64,000 nucleotides of DNA from Leptidea sinapis (taxonomy: Eukaryota > Arthropoda > Insecta > Lepidoptera > Pieridae), in NCBI RefSeq assembly GCF_905404315.1, contig NC_066275.1:3224001-3288000 (forward strand), written 5' to 3'. Below are positions 1 to 10,941 of the stretch, piece by piece. Under the pieces are notes generated by a model, which was not told the origin of the DNA, made no database searches, and saw only the letters and a list, made by a program, of their open reading frames with translations. Both the position numbers and the translations under genes were made by a program. How positions within the stretch are numbered: position 1 is the stretch's first letter; the number at the start of each line of letters is the position of its first letter.

Positions 1-548
1 TTCTTTATTCTTTTCGTCTCAACAACTGGGTAAATGAATGAAATCACTCGTTAGTAAATGTGTGACTGTCGACATTATATATGATAATTATTGATAGTTT
101 AATATTCATGGTAATAAAGTTTGATATTTTACATTAAGGTACAGGTACACTGACCACTGTTCCAGAACAACATATAACCTAAATAGTAGCTATGCAATGA
201 GTTTAAAATTATTCAATCAACTACCTCTAGAAATAAAATAAAAACTTACCACAGAAACGATTTAATGGACACCTGTTTAAATAGTTAATCGACAATTTTA
301 TTTATAAAGTTAAGGATTTTTTAAATTTCAAGTAAACTTTTTGCATGATAATTTAAATTAGCCAAATAGAAGACACTAGATAAATTTAATATCTATAATG
401 TATACTGTATTCGACGCTATAAATAAATATAATATCATTTCATTACACCTATGAGACCATTCTCTGAGGAGTTATTCGTTTTTGATAATCGAACTAAACT
501 AATCAAATAAAACTAAACATAAGTTCGACAGTCAAACGTCATCTAATA
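1..548. other. AT-rich sequence, nothing recognised
   Basis: No reading frame with coding character, no repeat shared with the rest of the window, and no splice-flanked frame was seen on either strand. Confidence 0.5.
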
Positions 549-660
549 TATTAAATTCTCATGTCGCGCTGTTTGTAGTTAAACTCCTTCGAAACGGCTT
601 GACCGATTCTCATGAAATTTTGAGTGCATATTGGGTAGGTCTGAGAATCTGACAACCTGG
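549..660 (+). repeat. Interspersed repeat, family B'
   Basis: The segment holds the phrase 'aaacggcttgaccgattc' followed by 'gggtaggtctgagaatc'. The same order recurs at 43405-43543. Such sequences are very common in lepidopteran genomes; class (RTE 3' end or Helitron-like) cannot be settled by eye. Confidence 0.6.
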
Positions 661-691
661 GCTCTGAGATCTGCAACGATGGTTCTTGCAA

Positions 692-957
692 GGGAGAGAT
701 TCGTCGTAGGATCGGCATGGCAAAAGGCACCATGTCACAATTAGAGAAAATATGGAAGAGTAGAACCATCAGCATAAAAACCAAGACCAATCTTGTGCGT
801 TCACTGGTGTTTTCCATTTTCATATATGGCGCTGAAACATGGACTTTAAAGAAAGCCGACCGAAAACGAATCGATGCCTTCGAAATGTGGTGCTGGACAA
901 GGATGTTGGGCATACCTTGGACGGCACGCCGAACTAATGTGTCGATCCTGAAACAGC
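692..957 (+). pseudogene. RTE-like retrotransposon fragment, C-terminal part of reverse transcriptase ORF
   Basis: The plus-strand frame reads through residues such as AETWTLKKADRKRIDAFEMW and then a CWTRMLGIPWTARRTN-type block. This order is typical of the region after the reverse transcriptase palm in RTE-clade elements (the 'YGCETWTL...RRIEAFEMWCWRRML' pattern of insect RTE ORFs). Only about 88 codons remain: the catalytic palm is missing on the 5' side, and the frame is cut at a short hairpin (944-973) and a (TTA)n tract. There is no stop codon inside the fragment. A dead relic; the family call is from protein pattern memory. Confidence 0.8.
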
Positions 958-973
958 CAGCTGTTTCAGGATC
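944..973. repeat. Short perfect inverted repeat at the RTE breakpoint
   Basis: Two 14-nt arms (gatcctgaaacagc and its reverse complement) are separated by 2 nt. The hairpin sits exactly where RTE homology stops and just before the (TTA)n tract, so it probably marks a rearrangement point. Confidence 0.75.
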
Positions 974-982
974 ATTGATTTT

Positions 983-994
983 TTATTATTATTA

Positions 995-1054
<60 letters not shown>
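983..1054. repeat. (TTA)n microsatellite
   Basis: About 24 nearly perfect TTA/ATT triplets with one interruption. It creates an artificial poly-Leu stretch in the reading frame that runs out of the RTE fragment. Confidence 0.95.
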
Positions 1055-1782
1055 GATACATTCGTATAGCAAAGTGGATGATTTATTTACGAATAACTCA
1101 ATATGGCGCCAACCGATTTCGATGATTCTTTTTTTATTGGAAAAGTTCAGAAATAGTTTGGTGAGAGTTTGGTTAGGTTCTGATTACGGAATCCATGACA
1201 TAGTAACGGAACACTGTCTGTAATCAAATTGCAAAGTACTTAGGTTCATTGCTGCATTGAAAAATTTAGTATATTTACACATATTTAGACAAATTGTTAG
1301 TTAGTGTACTTCAAATTCACTAAAAATCATAAAATAAAAATTTTAATGCTTTCAAACAAATATTCCCCACTCTTATGTCCTAGTTGTAAGTACTCAGGTG
1401 GAATTGCACTTAAAGCTAATTTGGGTAGGGCTGTCACTTTTAAGTAGGGTCTTCAGATAACCCTTAGGCGTATACGGGTTTAGGAATAACCACCAATACT
1501 TTAGTTATCTCGCACAAAAATGATTTCAACATTAAACTATATGAACTTTATGTCGACCTTAACACTGACATTCACAAAATATCACGAGAGAAAATTGATT
1601 CAGCCCAAGTCGAAGTCAGAATTATGAAAGGCCAAGCGTAGGTTGAGATCGCGCACCAAAAGTTGTCAGCGCTCGTTGATATTCGGTGTGTTAAATTTAA
1701 TATTAATATAAATATATTTTAACAATTCTGCTTATATGAATTACAAAAATAAAACTGTAACCAAAATATGAACGATGCGGGA
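1055..1782. other. No feature recognised
   Basis: AT-rich sequence downstream of the microsatellite. Frames are short and lack coding character. Confidence 0.45.
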
Positions 1783-2015
1783 CTGAGGTAACCGTTCGAG
1801 TGACGTATCGTCATAAAATCTTGTATGCTTTGTTCAACTCTCAGGTTGTGGCTTCATCTACAGGATCAACTTTACAGTTGAAAAACTGCTCAAGCAAAAT
1901 ATTTGCGTATTAAGAAATTGACTTGAGATGTCACTCTTGCAAATTCAAACAATTTGGTTTGTTAATCCCAGAAGTGAGGGTTATCACTTAAAATATAACA
2001 AATTGTTTATAATAT
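1783..2015 (+). repeat. Interspersed repeat, family E
   Basis: Starts with 'accgttcgagtgacgtatcg' and ends with 'gtgagggttatcactt' plus 'aacaaattgttt'. All these blocks recur at 17583-17960, partly inverted. The first block resembles a tRNA T arm (GTTCGAG core). Confidence 0.6.
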
Positions 2016-2679
2016 GAATGTTAATTGTTCTTATTCTTATAACTCTCGTCTAAGTGGCGTTCAATCACGTTACATGTGTGTGTATGTGATTACTGAGTGT
2101 GACATGTCCTGTTCACGTCTATTCGCGAACAGAGACAGCTTATGTTTTGTAATTGAAAACGTTTCGTTTTAATAAGATTAAACAAAAAAAAAACAGTTTG
2201 ACGCATCACCGAATCGAAATCGAAAAAAAACTGAGTATCTTTTCAATACTAATTAAAATCATTATACATCTAATTCTCTGAAATCCAATCTTTATATATA
2301 TATAACCTGAAACAGCATTTCAATAAGTCGACCTTAAGTCCAAATCCATAGAAATACCAACGTAAAAATACCAAAACATGATGTATAATACTCTTAAATG
2401 GATCGAAAAAAGAGGTGACCGTAACATTTCATAGACAGGTTGATAAAAACATATTGGATCGCCAATTTTGACTGAGAATAATGAAATTGGTAATAATTTA
2501 GTGTGAACCAGGTACCTAAATAATAATTCGTTAAGTTTTCTATGCATTAATTATTAGATAATAGAAGGGATAACACATTGTGCAGCAAACGTCACCCGGC
2601 AAATAAGTAATTCAACTCGTAATTACCACTTCAATATTACTTGTTGCTAGCCGCAAAAATTCAGAAACGCATTAATGTT
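2016..2679. other. No feature recognised
   Basis: AT-rich, with a short (TA)n at about 2293-2303. A minus frame of 75 codons (2320-2547) has no splice support and no recognised motif. No AATAAA is visible on the minus strand just below the possible exon at 2680. Confidence 0.4.
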
Positions 2680-2922
2680 TTACGAGGGACAAAATAGCGA
2701 AGCTACGGAAAAGTTTTCACCCACCTCGGCAACATCCAAAGAAAACTGGCACTTAATGTCTCTATCACAGGGTCGGGAATTGAACACAACATTCATGTTT
2801 CCTACTTTATGAGATTCAAGGCGTATAGCCTTTAATAGTCCGTCTGGGACTTTTCTCGTAACTCCAACTCGTAAAATGAAAGCCTGAGTCTCCACATACT
2901 CCTGGGGGTCAGATGTGTTTTC
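2680..2922 (-). CDS. Possible 3'-terminal coding exon, unknown protein
   Basis: On the minus strand a good splice acceptor (pyrimidine-rich 'atacttttctag') is followed at once by an open frame of 80 codons that ends in TAA, with the exon starting in phase 0. The peptide has mixed composition with charged residues, a hydrophobic stretch (ETQAFILRVGVTRKV) and a Cys pattern near the end (RPCD, IKCQF, LFCPS). That is unlike the low-complexity translations around it. I do not recognise the family. The start of the gene would lie at higher coordinates; no partner exon was found nearby. It could be a piece of an unrecognised transposon instead. Confidence 0.4.
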   Translation of the reverse strand, partial: ENTSDPQEYVETQAFILRVGVTRKVPDGLLKAIRLESHKVGNMNVVFNSRPCDRDIKCQFSLDVAEVGENFSVASLFCPS

Positions 2923-3284
2923 CTAGAAAAGTATATCGCAACACAAAATGAAGCTATCCAACTAAACGAGAGAAGAACTTTCTGGATAATGTTTTGGATG
3001 ATTAAGCTGAAGACGGATTACAATCGAAATGACGTCGTATTCGGCCACTTGATCTTCTCGGACCTATTTATGATGTAAAAGAAAAATTATTACCATTATA
3101 ATAATACTCATTTAATATAATTAGGAAAAAGATTTAAAACATATCTTTTAGAAAAGTACCTTTACATTGCTGTGACAATACGGGAGGAAACGTTGTATGA
3201 AAATCCATTAATAACGTGGTTTAGAGGGCAAAAGATGTTATAAAAACCCATTTCTAACCTGATTTCGACCCGATTGACCTGATT
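2923..3284. other. No feature recognised
   Basis: Upstream (intron side) of the possible minus-strand exon. AT-rich with no repeat family identified. Confidence 0.4.
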
Positions 3285-3385
3285 CCTGTCGCCGACTTGG
3301 ACAACATCTTCTCCATCTAGATGTGAAGTGTTCCTCTACAGAGCGGTATTCAAGGAAGATACTGCCACATACAACCAAACAAACA
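3285..3385 (+). pseudogene. Jockey/CR1-like LINE fragment, end of reverse transcriptase ORF
   Basis: The plus-strand frame from about 3305 reads HLLHLDV..SSTERYSRK. It lines up with HHLDVWRSSTVRFTRSF near the C terminus of the intact LINE at 32528-35308. Only about 20-30 codons can be matched. Confidence 0.6.
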
Positions 3386-3477
3386 ATTTGAATGTACTTT
3401 AATGCGCGGTGCCATTATCCCACCAACCCACCCACTGTATACTGACTATAATGCCGAAATATTGCAACTTTTTTTTT

Positions 3478-3751
3478 ACAGTGGGAGGCTCCTTTGCACA
3501 GGAAGTCGGCTAGATTATGGGTACCGCTGCTATTTCTGACGCGAAGCAGTAATGTGTTAACATTACTGTATTTCGGTCTGAAGAGCGACGTAGCTAGTGA
3601 AATTACTGGGCAAATGAGACTTAACATCTTATGTCTCAATTCTAGTGCCGCTTAGAATTATTGGGTTTTTCAAGAATCCTGAGCGGGTAGAGCGTATCAA
3701 TTACCATCAGGTGAACGTCCTGCTCGTAGTCCCTTATTGTCATAAAAAAAA
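3478..3751 (+). mobile_element. Family A SINE-like element, copy 1
   Basis: Begins with 'acagtgggaggctcctttgc' and ends with 'cttattgtcataaaaaaa', the two ends of the family A consensus. Internal deletions remove part of the stretch that normally follows 'cttatgtctcaa', and the central hairpin is shortened. The strand is set by the A-rich tail. Confidence 0.85.
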
Positions 3752-4189
3752 CTAGATGTGTCTGAAATAACTGGTTTTGTAATTAATAAGGTAAGACGAT
3801 ATGGATCTAGACAAAGTGCCCACTTTTTAGCTAGTTCAGGTGAAAAAGATTTATTTGATTACGCTACCAGCATAAGTTTATACAAAATAATTTACGTATC
3901 CTTTAAATGTGAACACAAACAATCATACGCTTCCCGCGAACCATTTATACGGAACGAAGAGAAATGGTTGATCTGGGAGGTTTCAAGTTAGCCCAGAGCG
4001 GAGTACGACAGCGACATTCTGACCAATGGCGGTCATTTATCACATTGTCCAAGCTCGCTGTATCGCCGCCGCACCAGGACTCCCTTGACTAAGGGCTATT
4101 TATTTTGTACATCAAATCTACTCATATAATTCTGAATAAGTATGACATTATTTTATGGTTATTATGTGGATTTAAATTTTGTGGTACTC
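3752..4189. other. No feature recognised
   Basis: Open frame 3758-3991 starts at the tail of a family A copy and has no motif. A slightly GC-richer patch lies at about 4000-4080. Confidence 0.4.
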
Positions 4190-4715
4190 AATTTTTTTTT
4201 AATATAAGAAGAAGCAAGAGGCTTACGGGATGGGAGTGGTGAGGCAACCGCCCATCGATATCCACAACAATAGGTCTAGAGATGCGTTGCCAGCCTTTAA
4301 GATGGGAGTATGCTATTTTCTTGAACGTCCCTTACGGTCGTTCCCAATATTCAATCTATCTCCGGTTATGGCCTGGCCTACTTGAGATAAAAATCGTAAC
4401 TCTCGTTGACTTTTCTGTCCCAATAAACTTATCGACGGTAACTCACCTTATCCGTACACGCTGTCTGTCAATTGGAGGACGTATAGCTTCCCAGCGATAG
4501 AAGTTTGTATGGATATTGCAATTCACGCGTCCCAATATAAGGCGATAAGAATGATTTATCGGGTATATTGGGACAGATTATTGACAGCTAATTACTGACA
4601 GTAGAAGGTAGTAATTTATCTCTATCTGTAGATAGTATATTGGGAACGGCCGGAAGTCGCATCGGTGCGGGAAAACAGCAGACGGTAATTGATTCCACAA
4701 AGTGACAGATTCTAT
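4190..4715 (-). mobile_element. LINE 3' tail split by a MITE
   Basis: 4190-4330 reads, on the minus strand, as a LINE 3' end (tail near 4190-4205, then the 'gcgttgccagcctttaag' block seen in other LINE tails here). The LINE sequence resumes after the MITE at 4657-4715 with 'gtcgcatcggtgcgggaaaa', which fits the coding side of the same tail type. The MITE P insertion therefore postdates the LINE. Confidence 0.6.
4331..4656. mobile_element. MITE, family P
   Basis: Terminal inverted repeats: 'cggtcgttcccaatat' on the left and its near-complement 'atattgggaacggccg' on the right. Inside are further copies of the 'gtcccaata' core and its complement. No transposase frame is present, so it is non-autonomous. 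Family known to me only as a recurrent lepidopteran repeat. Confidence 0.75.
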
Positions 4716-5278
4716 CCAAATGATGTTAAAAAAGTAGCAAAAAATGTCCGCTGCTCATCAAACTGTACTAGGAGTAAATAAAACGTAAGAGATAATAAAA
4801 CGTGTACACGTCCCGACCACAAACAATGCGGCATTCCAGGCACAACAAACACACCGCGTTCATATTTAATCGTAAAAAACCCTCTCCTTTATATGATAAG
4901 CGCCATCTGTTCATTAAATACGCACTTTATATTTGCTTTGATATGCTTTTGTAGGCATTTTACTGCTTACATAATGAAATTATTCAACTACATGATTTAG
5001 GCCCCGAGCGAAAAGAGTTTTGATTTTGTAATCCAATATTTGTATGGCGCTTACTGGCTAGTAGGTGATCACTCACAAATGAAAATTGTATTATTTTTTA
5101 ATTGAAAAGAACAGCAAACGAGCTTGCAGACAGCCCAACGGTGGTCATGCTTATATATTAGAAAAACAAGAACATTATAAATTAAAGAAGTATGTGCTAT
5201 TTCTAAAAGATTGCTGCGAGAAAGATAGTTTCACTATTGAGATGTTAAACTAAACTCTTAGTAGTATTTCTAGTACAG
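4716..5278. other. No feature recognised
   Basis: AT-rich sequence between the LINE tail and the next family A copy. No open frame of interest. Confidence 0.4.
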
Positions 5279-5582
5279 TTTTTTTTATGAGGGACGAGAC
5301 GAGCAGGACGTTTAGCTGATGGTAATTGATACGCCGTGCCCATTACAACGCAGTGCCGCTCAAGATTATTAAAAAAAAAAACAAAAAATTCTGAGCAGCA
5401 CTTTATGATAAGAGAGATATTTTGAGAGATAACAGAGAGACATAAGATTGACTTCCTTAATTTACTACTTACTTAATTTCACGGAGCCCTTCTGACCTAA
5501 AAACAGTAATGCTTACACATTACTGCTTCACGGAAGAAATAGGCGGCGTCGTGGTACCCAAAATCTAGCCGGCATCTCGTTC
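5279..5582 (-). mobile_element. Family A SINE-like element, copy 2 (degenerate)
   Basis: Runs from poly-T and 'gagggacgagacgagcagg' to 'ctagccggcatctcgt'. The middle is altered: an A-rich expansion near 5371 and substituted sequence near 5405-5470. The head end ('ggagcctcccactgg') is missing. Confidence 0.8.
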
Positions 5583-6095
5583 CGGAAATAGTTAATAACA
5601 GAGGCCATAACGGGCAATATCAGCCTCCACACGTAGACTGTAATTTCTTTCTCCCTAAGAAATGTACTATAATTTTATACAACTTTAAATTTCAATAAAT
5701 ATTGCACTACCTTCAAGTTACGCTTGAATATGAATAGAAGTAATAGGGTACCAGTACTCCTTTAGATAGGAAACCCTAAAAAACACAGCATAATATATGT
5801 ATATATAAGCCCACCCAAAGACGAGACACATCCAGCTAAATAATTAAAATCAAACAGATTAAGTCCCGAAAGCCTGTTTGTCTTTCAAATAACTGATGCA
5901 GTCGTCGAGATCCTTCCCATGTTATTTATTGTTCAAACAAATATAAGTTCACTCAATCCTCGGCACCCTACAATACTATAATAGCATTTGTTCGAAAACT
6001 TTGTTCCGCAACGAACAAAAAGAACCAACTTTAAAATACGAAAAAGTAAAAAGATTAACAAAAAGTCTAATATAAAATTGAATATGTTTATATAT
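5583..6095. other. No feature recognised
   Basis: AT-rich; short (TA) runs near 5790-5810. No repeat shared with the rest of the window was noticed. Confidence 0.4.
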
Positions 6096-6405
6096 ATAAT
6101 TCTTCTGCACGTGTGTTGACAGTGAACTCCTCCTAAGCGGCATGACCGATTTGAATGATTTTTTTTGTGTGTGTTCAAGTGAATTCGAGGATGGTTTAGA
6201 TTCACAATTGAACTAAAGGCTAGATAAATTTTGACGATGTTTTGTGTGTTTCAGTGAACTTGAGATTGGTATAGATTCTCAATTCAGTCCATATATAATT
6301 ATCCTGCCCATGTGTATGTTAGTCAACACATATTAACGGCTGGACCGATTTTTTAAAATTTAAGACGTGTGTACAGAACAATGTCTGTGGGGTCCGCTAG
6401 TATTT
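6096..6405 (+). repeat. Interspersed repeat, family B
   Basis: Contains the series 'gtgaactcctcctaagcgg', 'gaattcgaggatggtttag', 'taacggctggaccgattt' and the end 'gtctgtggggtccgctagt'. The same series occurs at 43985-44212 and, reversed, at 22793-23085. It holds three internal near-repeats of the 'ggctggaccgat' unit. Confidence 0.75.
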
Positions 6406-7145
6406 TATATAACAGCGAAGTAGCTAGAGTTTATGTAAAATTGGAGATTTTTTTATAAACACCAAAAGCAAAATCGTGTTCCTGTCAAATCTGTGTTACT
6501 TAAGCAACCTTTAAATTTTTCTAATAAGCTCTTATAAAATGTATAATATACAATTTTACCAAATAAATTTAAACATAATCAAAAATCGGTGTGTCGTAAA
6601 AAGTACTACAGCAGTGATAACTTATTTAAGTCGAGGTTAATAACAACTATTGATCTATACTCATATAAAGAAATAAGAAATCACATTTAAAATATATAGA
6701 TAATCTTATATTTATCTAGTAAATTTTGCTCCAACTGATCGCACTACCTTAGTCGATTCGAGCCAGCTTTACCCCAGTCTCAGGCTGATACCTATAGCGC
6801 GTACTTACACATTGCTCAGACTTAATACTTAAATAAGAAAAACCGAATAAGAAATTACATATTATGTACTAATAAGTTATCCGGTTGGAATTTATTTCGG
6901 TTTCCAAGCCGACGGTTATTAAGGTGATGAAAAATAATGATTCTGTTCACATAAAAGACGAGTGAATTTGTGGCCGGAGTTCCTCTAATCGAATTCCTTT
7001 ATTTTGATAAAATTCAATTAAACCATAACTTTTTTCCGCGTTCTTTTCTCTTTTCAATTACTTTAAACGTTGCAAGTTACGGCGAATGACGAAATTTCCC
7101 AATAAAAATCAACATTCGGTTTGAAAACAATCTCCTGTAAAGCCT
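6406..7145. other. No feature recognised
   Basis: AT-rich with no identified repeat. The stretch 6720-6800 is slightly GC-richer but holds no long frame. Confidence 0.4.
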
Positions 7146-7730
7146 CGCTATGTTCAAATTCAAATTCGAATTCAAATATTTTTATTCAAAATAGGATGTG
7201 AAATCACTTATTGAAAGTCAAAAAATCTACCACCCATTCCAAAATGAATGCCTCAGGCCTGAGAAGAATGGGCGCAACAAACTCAGCGGGCTTTTTTTTC
7301 CATCAAAAATATGTTTTACAATTAAAGTAACATTTACAAAGTAACATTGTACAATTAAACTTATTATTTAATAGCCTGAGGGCGGTCGCTCCATTCCCAA
7401 TCTGTGGTATCATTAAGAAAGTCATTTATGTTATAGTAACCTTTACCACACAAACGTTTTTTAACAATTCTTTTGAATAACGTAATACTTTTGTTTGGAA
7501 CATTTTCTGGAATCTTGTTGTAAAAGCATATACATCGCCCCACAAAAGACTTACTTACTCGACTTAGCCTGGTGTTAACATTATTGTTATGACAGTTTTT
7601 GGCAAATTCACTAATGTGCCTTTGAACATACATTACATTATCAAGAATATATTGAGAAGCAACAGTCAAGATGTTGCTTGGGATTTCCAACCCTCTAGTT
7701 TTTTCACGTACAACATGAGGGATATGTAAA
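7146..7730 (-). mobile_element. 5'-truncated CR1-like LINE
   Basis: The minus strand holds the end of a reverse transcriptase ORF followed by a 3' region ending in 'tttgaatttgaac', a tail type common on lepidopteran CR1/jockey-like elements. The 3' region (7146-7363) has no frame. The catalytic domains are absent: only the last 110 or so codons and the 3' UTR are present. Confidence 0.7.
7364..7690 (-). pseudogene. C-terminal fragment of a LINE reverse transcriptase
   Basis: A 108-codon open frame on the minus strand. The pattern 'FAKNCHNNNVNTRLSRVSKS' followed by 'FYNKIPENV' and 'LFKRIVKKRL' matches the region beyond the reverse transcriptase palm in CR1/jockey-type ORF2 proteins ('HNYNTR... 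YNRLPESVK... FKS.VKKLL'). There is no catalytic residue and no endonuclease. The frame is uninterrupted, so the copy is not very old, but it begins inside the protein. Confidence 0.7.
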
Positions 7731-10005
7731 AAGTAAAATGTATTTTAAATATCAGAGGGGCAACAGACAAGCGGCCTCACCTCATTTAAAGTAAGAACCG
7801 ACACCCACAGGCTATTGACACATCTGCAATGATAAAGTTTTAGAGATGCGATATGATATAACCGTCGCCCACGAAAAAATAAACTTTTCATGATCCTGCT
7901 TCATCGCACAAACATCAAAATTTATTTAAAAATAATTACTGTCTATATAATATATAACGTAGTGCATATAATTAATTACTTAAATCAATATTTTAGATGA
8001 AATGCTACAATACTAAATATGAGTATGATTATTATTACTAAGAACTGTTAAAATAAATTGAAGAATAAATATGTTATTTTTATGATAATTGGCTGGGTGA
8101 TAATTTATAGAATAAAATATACAGTCAGTATATGAAGACATTTATCCAGATTTTAAAGGGTATTTGTAGCCATTCAAATATTTATTTTAAAATAATACAA
8201 TAGTTTTAGTAACATTAAGAGAAATATATTCAGTAAGTTTATAGACACTATGAGCATTTTTCAACAAAATTTTGTACTTAAGATCACTTCATCATAATTC
8301 GTATTGAGTCATGGCACAATATGAAGGCATACTCGCCGAATCAAAAACTCCTCTCTCCATAAGTCGGCTCAAAATAATACAAAACATCTTTACACCTTCA
8401 GCGGCCCCGAAAATTCGCGAGTGAAAGCCCGGTAACAATACCCAGCCGTGCCAGAAGTTATTTTTTCGCTTCATTTTATTATTTCACCGGGAGCTCACCG
8501 CTCTGAGTTCGGAGTGGCGATACACTCTCCTACGTGACTATCATTCTCCACTGGGGCGAAATTTAATTCGTATTCTGGATTATTTGACTTTATTTATGTG
8601 TCTGATTATTTCAGGATATATTGTTTTCGGTTACATTGTTGTTTTCTTTCTTTGTCGTATTAAAATTGTTGAAATTATTTATTTTGCGAATATTTTTATA
8701 GTCATTTTTTGTCTGTGGGGATAGCAGCGTGGATTTAGGTGACTCAGCAATTGCACCAGCTCTTTTGTACTATAAGTACATTATCGAGAGCATTTTAAGC
8801 TCAGTTACGAGGTATTAATTTACTGCGTATGATAAACACAAAACAAAAACATATAATAATGATAAAGATATTAACTTTATGGGATACCAAAATACTTCCG
8901 ATTAAAGGCAGTGGAACTAATGCCGGGTTACTTGATGGTGTCAACACTTATACCTACTTCATACAATATAACTGATATTACAACGACTGTGGACGATAGA
9001 TACAATTTATATAAAGATGATTACTCTCAATGAGAAGATCAATCAGTGTACTCTAATGATAAGCCATAAGTACCTATAAGTTGATAAATAAAAGCAAACT
9101 GTCCTAAGACATGACATAAAGACACGTTGTGCCCCGCGGTTTCGATTGCTGAGTCCTAATATCTACGTTACAACAACATCTTTTGTGTATGTCTTAAAAA
9201 CCAATATACTTTTATTAAAAGTCTTCATCAAACAGACTTCCGTCAATGTAAAAAGGTGTTGCGCCTAAAGACTAATTAAATATATTCAAACCGCTAACAG
9301 TACACAGATGAATAGAAGGCAGCAATTTTGGCAGCCGAATCACTCGTGATATGGACATAACGAGTGTATAAAAAGAATCTGTCTATTTTTTTAAGCATAA
9401 TTACTAACACCAACATCTGTCAAATTCCCCCCAAGTAATTTCGAGGAGGGCAAAAGCTATAGATTCATGATTTTTGTATACTCAAAGTTAAAAACATCCT
9501 ATTTTATCGACACATTATGTTTGTGTCGCTGGTTGCAGACCAAAACTTTAATTTATAATTAGTCTACAAACAAGAGTCTTAACTTTGTTTTTGTTACGAG
9601 AAACTTGATGCTCGAATTCTAAACAATTTTAATTGAAGTCGAGAACTTATTAGAAAATAAATTAACGAACTCCCCGCAGACACAAAGAAACAAGGCGAAT
9701 ACTTCAATTATAAGATTTCGTAAACTTAGACGCGAGATCAGTTTTCTTTCGGGTATTTGTCATTTCAAAAGTGCTTTCTTTATACGGTCTCCGACAAGCG
9801 AAAACAAATACCAGATTTCTAAATTTTAAAAGGTGAAACTTGCAATTATGATAAATATATGTTTTTATAATAAGTTGGCATGTTAAAAATTGTTGGCATT
9901 ACAGTTTTCAAAGACTGTCCAAAATGGACGGGTCGTCCAAACTGACACATTGGCTGACGTGAATAGCACAGGTGCAGGTTTCTTACTGCTACTTATTTTC
10001 TCAAA
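7731..10005. other. Long stretch without recognised gene; GC-richer patch at 8330-8580
   Basis: The patch 8330-8580 is less AT-rich than its surroundings and holds a 60-codon minus frame (8292-8474) with no family I know. It may be part of an unrecognised repeat. The rest is AT-rich with no repeat shared inside the window. Confidence 0.4.
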
Positions 10006-10078
10006 AATAAATGCCTTTTATATCTGATTCCTTTTGAAGTCATTTCTAATATACTAGATACTACTACCGCTTCGCATA
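10006..10078 (-). repeat. LINE-tail repeat, family S (fragment)
   Basis: Reverse complement matches 35858-35950: the blocks 'cgaagcggtagtagtatct', 'atattagaaatgac' and 'aaaaggcat' occur in the same order. Confidence 0.65.
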
Positions 10079-10164
10079 TATTTTAAATTCTTCACTATTA
10101 TTGTAATATTTCTCATAATAAAGGCTGTTTCTCATAATAATGTAGACCATTCATTAAAACAATG

Positions 10165-10170
10165 TTTATT
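10165..10170 (-). promoter_or_regulatory. Possible poly(A) signal AATAAA
   Basis: Minus-strand AATAAA lies about 15 nt beyond the stop codon of the possible exon 10185-10409. Such hexamers are frequent in AT-rich DNA, so it is supportive only. Confidence 0.3.
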
Positions 10171-10184
10171 GTTTACTGCTTCCG

Positions 10185-10409
10185 TTATTGGAGTAAAATC
10201 CTGTCAAATTCCTTACAGACGGAATTGAAGACTAAGTTATAGTGAAAATTAACAGTTTCACCACAGTGTAAAAATGGTATGGTATTTACGTTCGGTTCAT
10301 TTCTAAACCTCTCAAGACGGCTAGCAGTAACTGGTGTAATCGTCACCTTTTTTGGTCTGAAATTGTCCAATCTTGTATTTACCTTTATAAGTTGCCCACT
10401 ATGGTCGGA
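10185..10409 (-). CDS. Possible 3'-terminal coding exon, unknown protein
   Basis: A minus-strand acceptor-like 'aataatcttcag' is followed by an open frame of 74 codons in phase 0 ending in TAA, with AATAAA shortly after. The peptide has balanced composition (for example NFRPKKVTITPVTASRLERF, then IPFLHCGETVNF) and looks more coding than the neighbouring frames. No family is recognised. The frame also stays open upstream of the proposed acceptor, so the 5' boundary is uncertain. It may instead be transposon-derived. Confidence 0.3.
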   Translation of the reverse strand, partial: SDHSGQLIKVNTRLDNFRPKKVTITPVTASRLERFRNEPNVNTIPFLHCGETVNFHYNLVFNSVCKEFDRILLQ

Positions 10410-10941
10410 CTGAAGATTATTAATTATAAGTTTACTAGTAATAGTAAAATTTGTAAAAATTATTATCTAAGCAGGTTACTGTAGTAGAAGTAATTCTAGT
10501 AGATTCAATTTTACGTACGTTTATTTTGCCAAAAACACATTATGGTAATTTCGCCTTCCAATTAATTTTCTCTCAGCATTATTGATGTAAATTTCAGAAA
10601 CCTAATATCCGTGTGAATTATCTCAAAGCAATCGCGATTATGTCCGCCCAAAACATTTCATATCAATAACAAATAGCCGAGTAACCTCACAGTATTACGT
10701 GCACAGAAGCATCAAGTAATCACAACACACCCGCACATATACAGTCAATCCCCGGAATCCCGTGTAGTTCCATTTCGTGACGTAATCGCTGTCTGCGCCG
10801 CTTCGGGCTGACCACAAAATTAATCCCCGGCAGAGCCTCTACGTATTAAAACGTTGCATTTGCGAATCCTATCTATGATAATATTAAACTGAATTAATAA
10901 TACTACTAAACATAAACTAATAACGTCTAAATAAAACTATA
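10410..10941. other. No feature recognised
   Basis: AT-rich with a mildly GC-richer segment at 10730-10830. No repeat match inside the window. Confidence 0.4.

Noticed and set aside
717..1223. 168-codon plus frame read as one gene
   Set aside because: Only the first 80 codons are RTE sequence; the rest is translated (TTA)n and AT-rich DNA.
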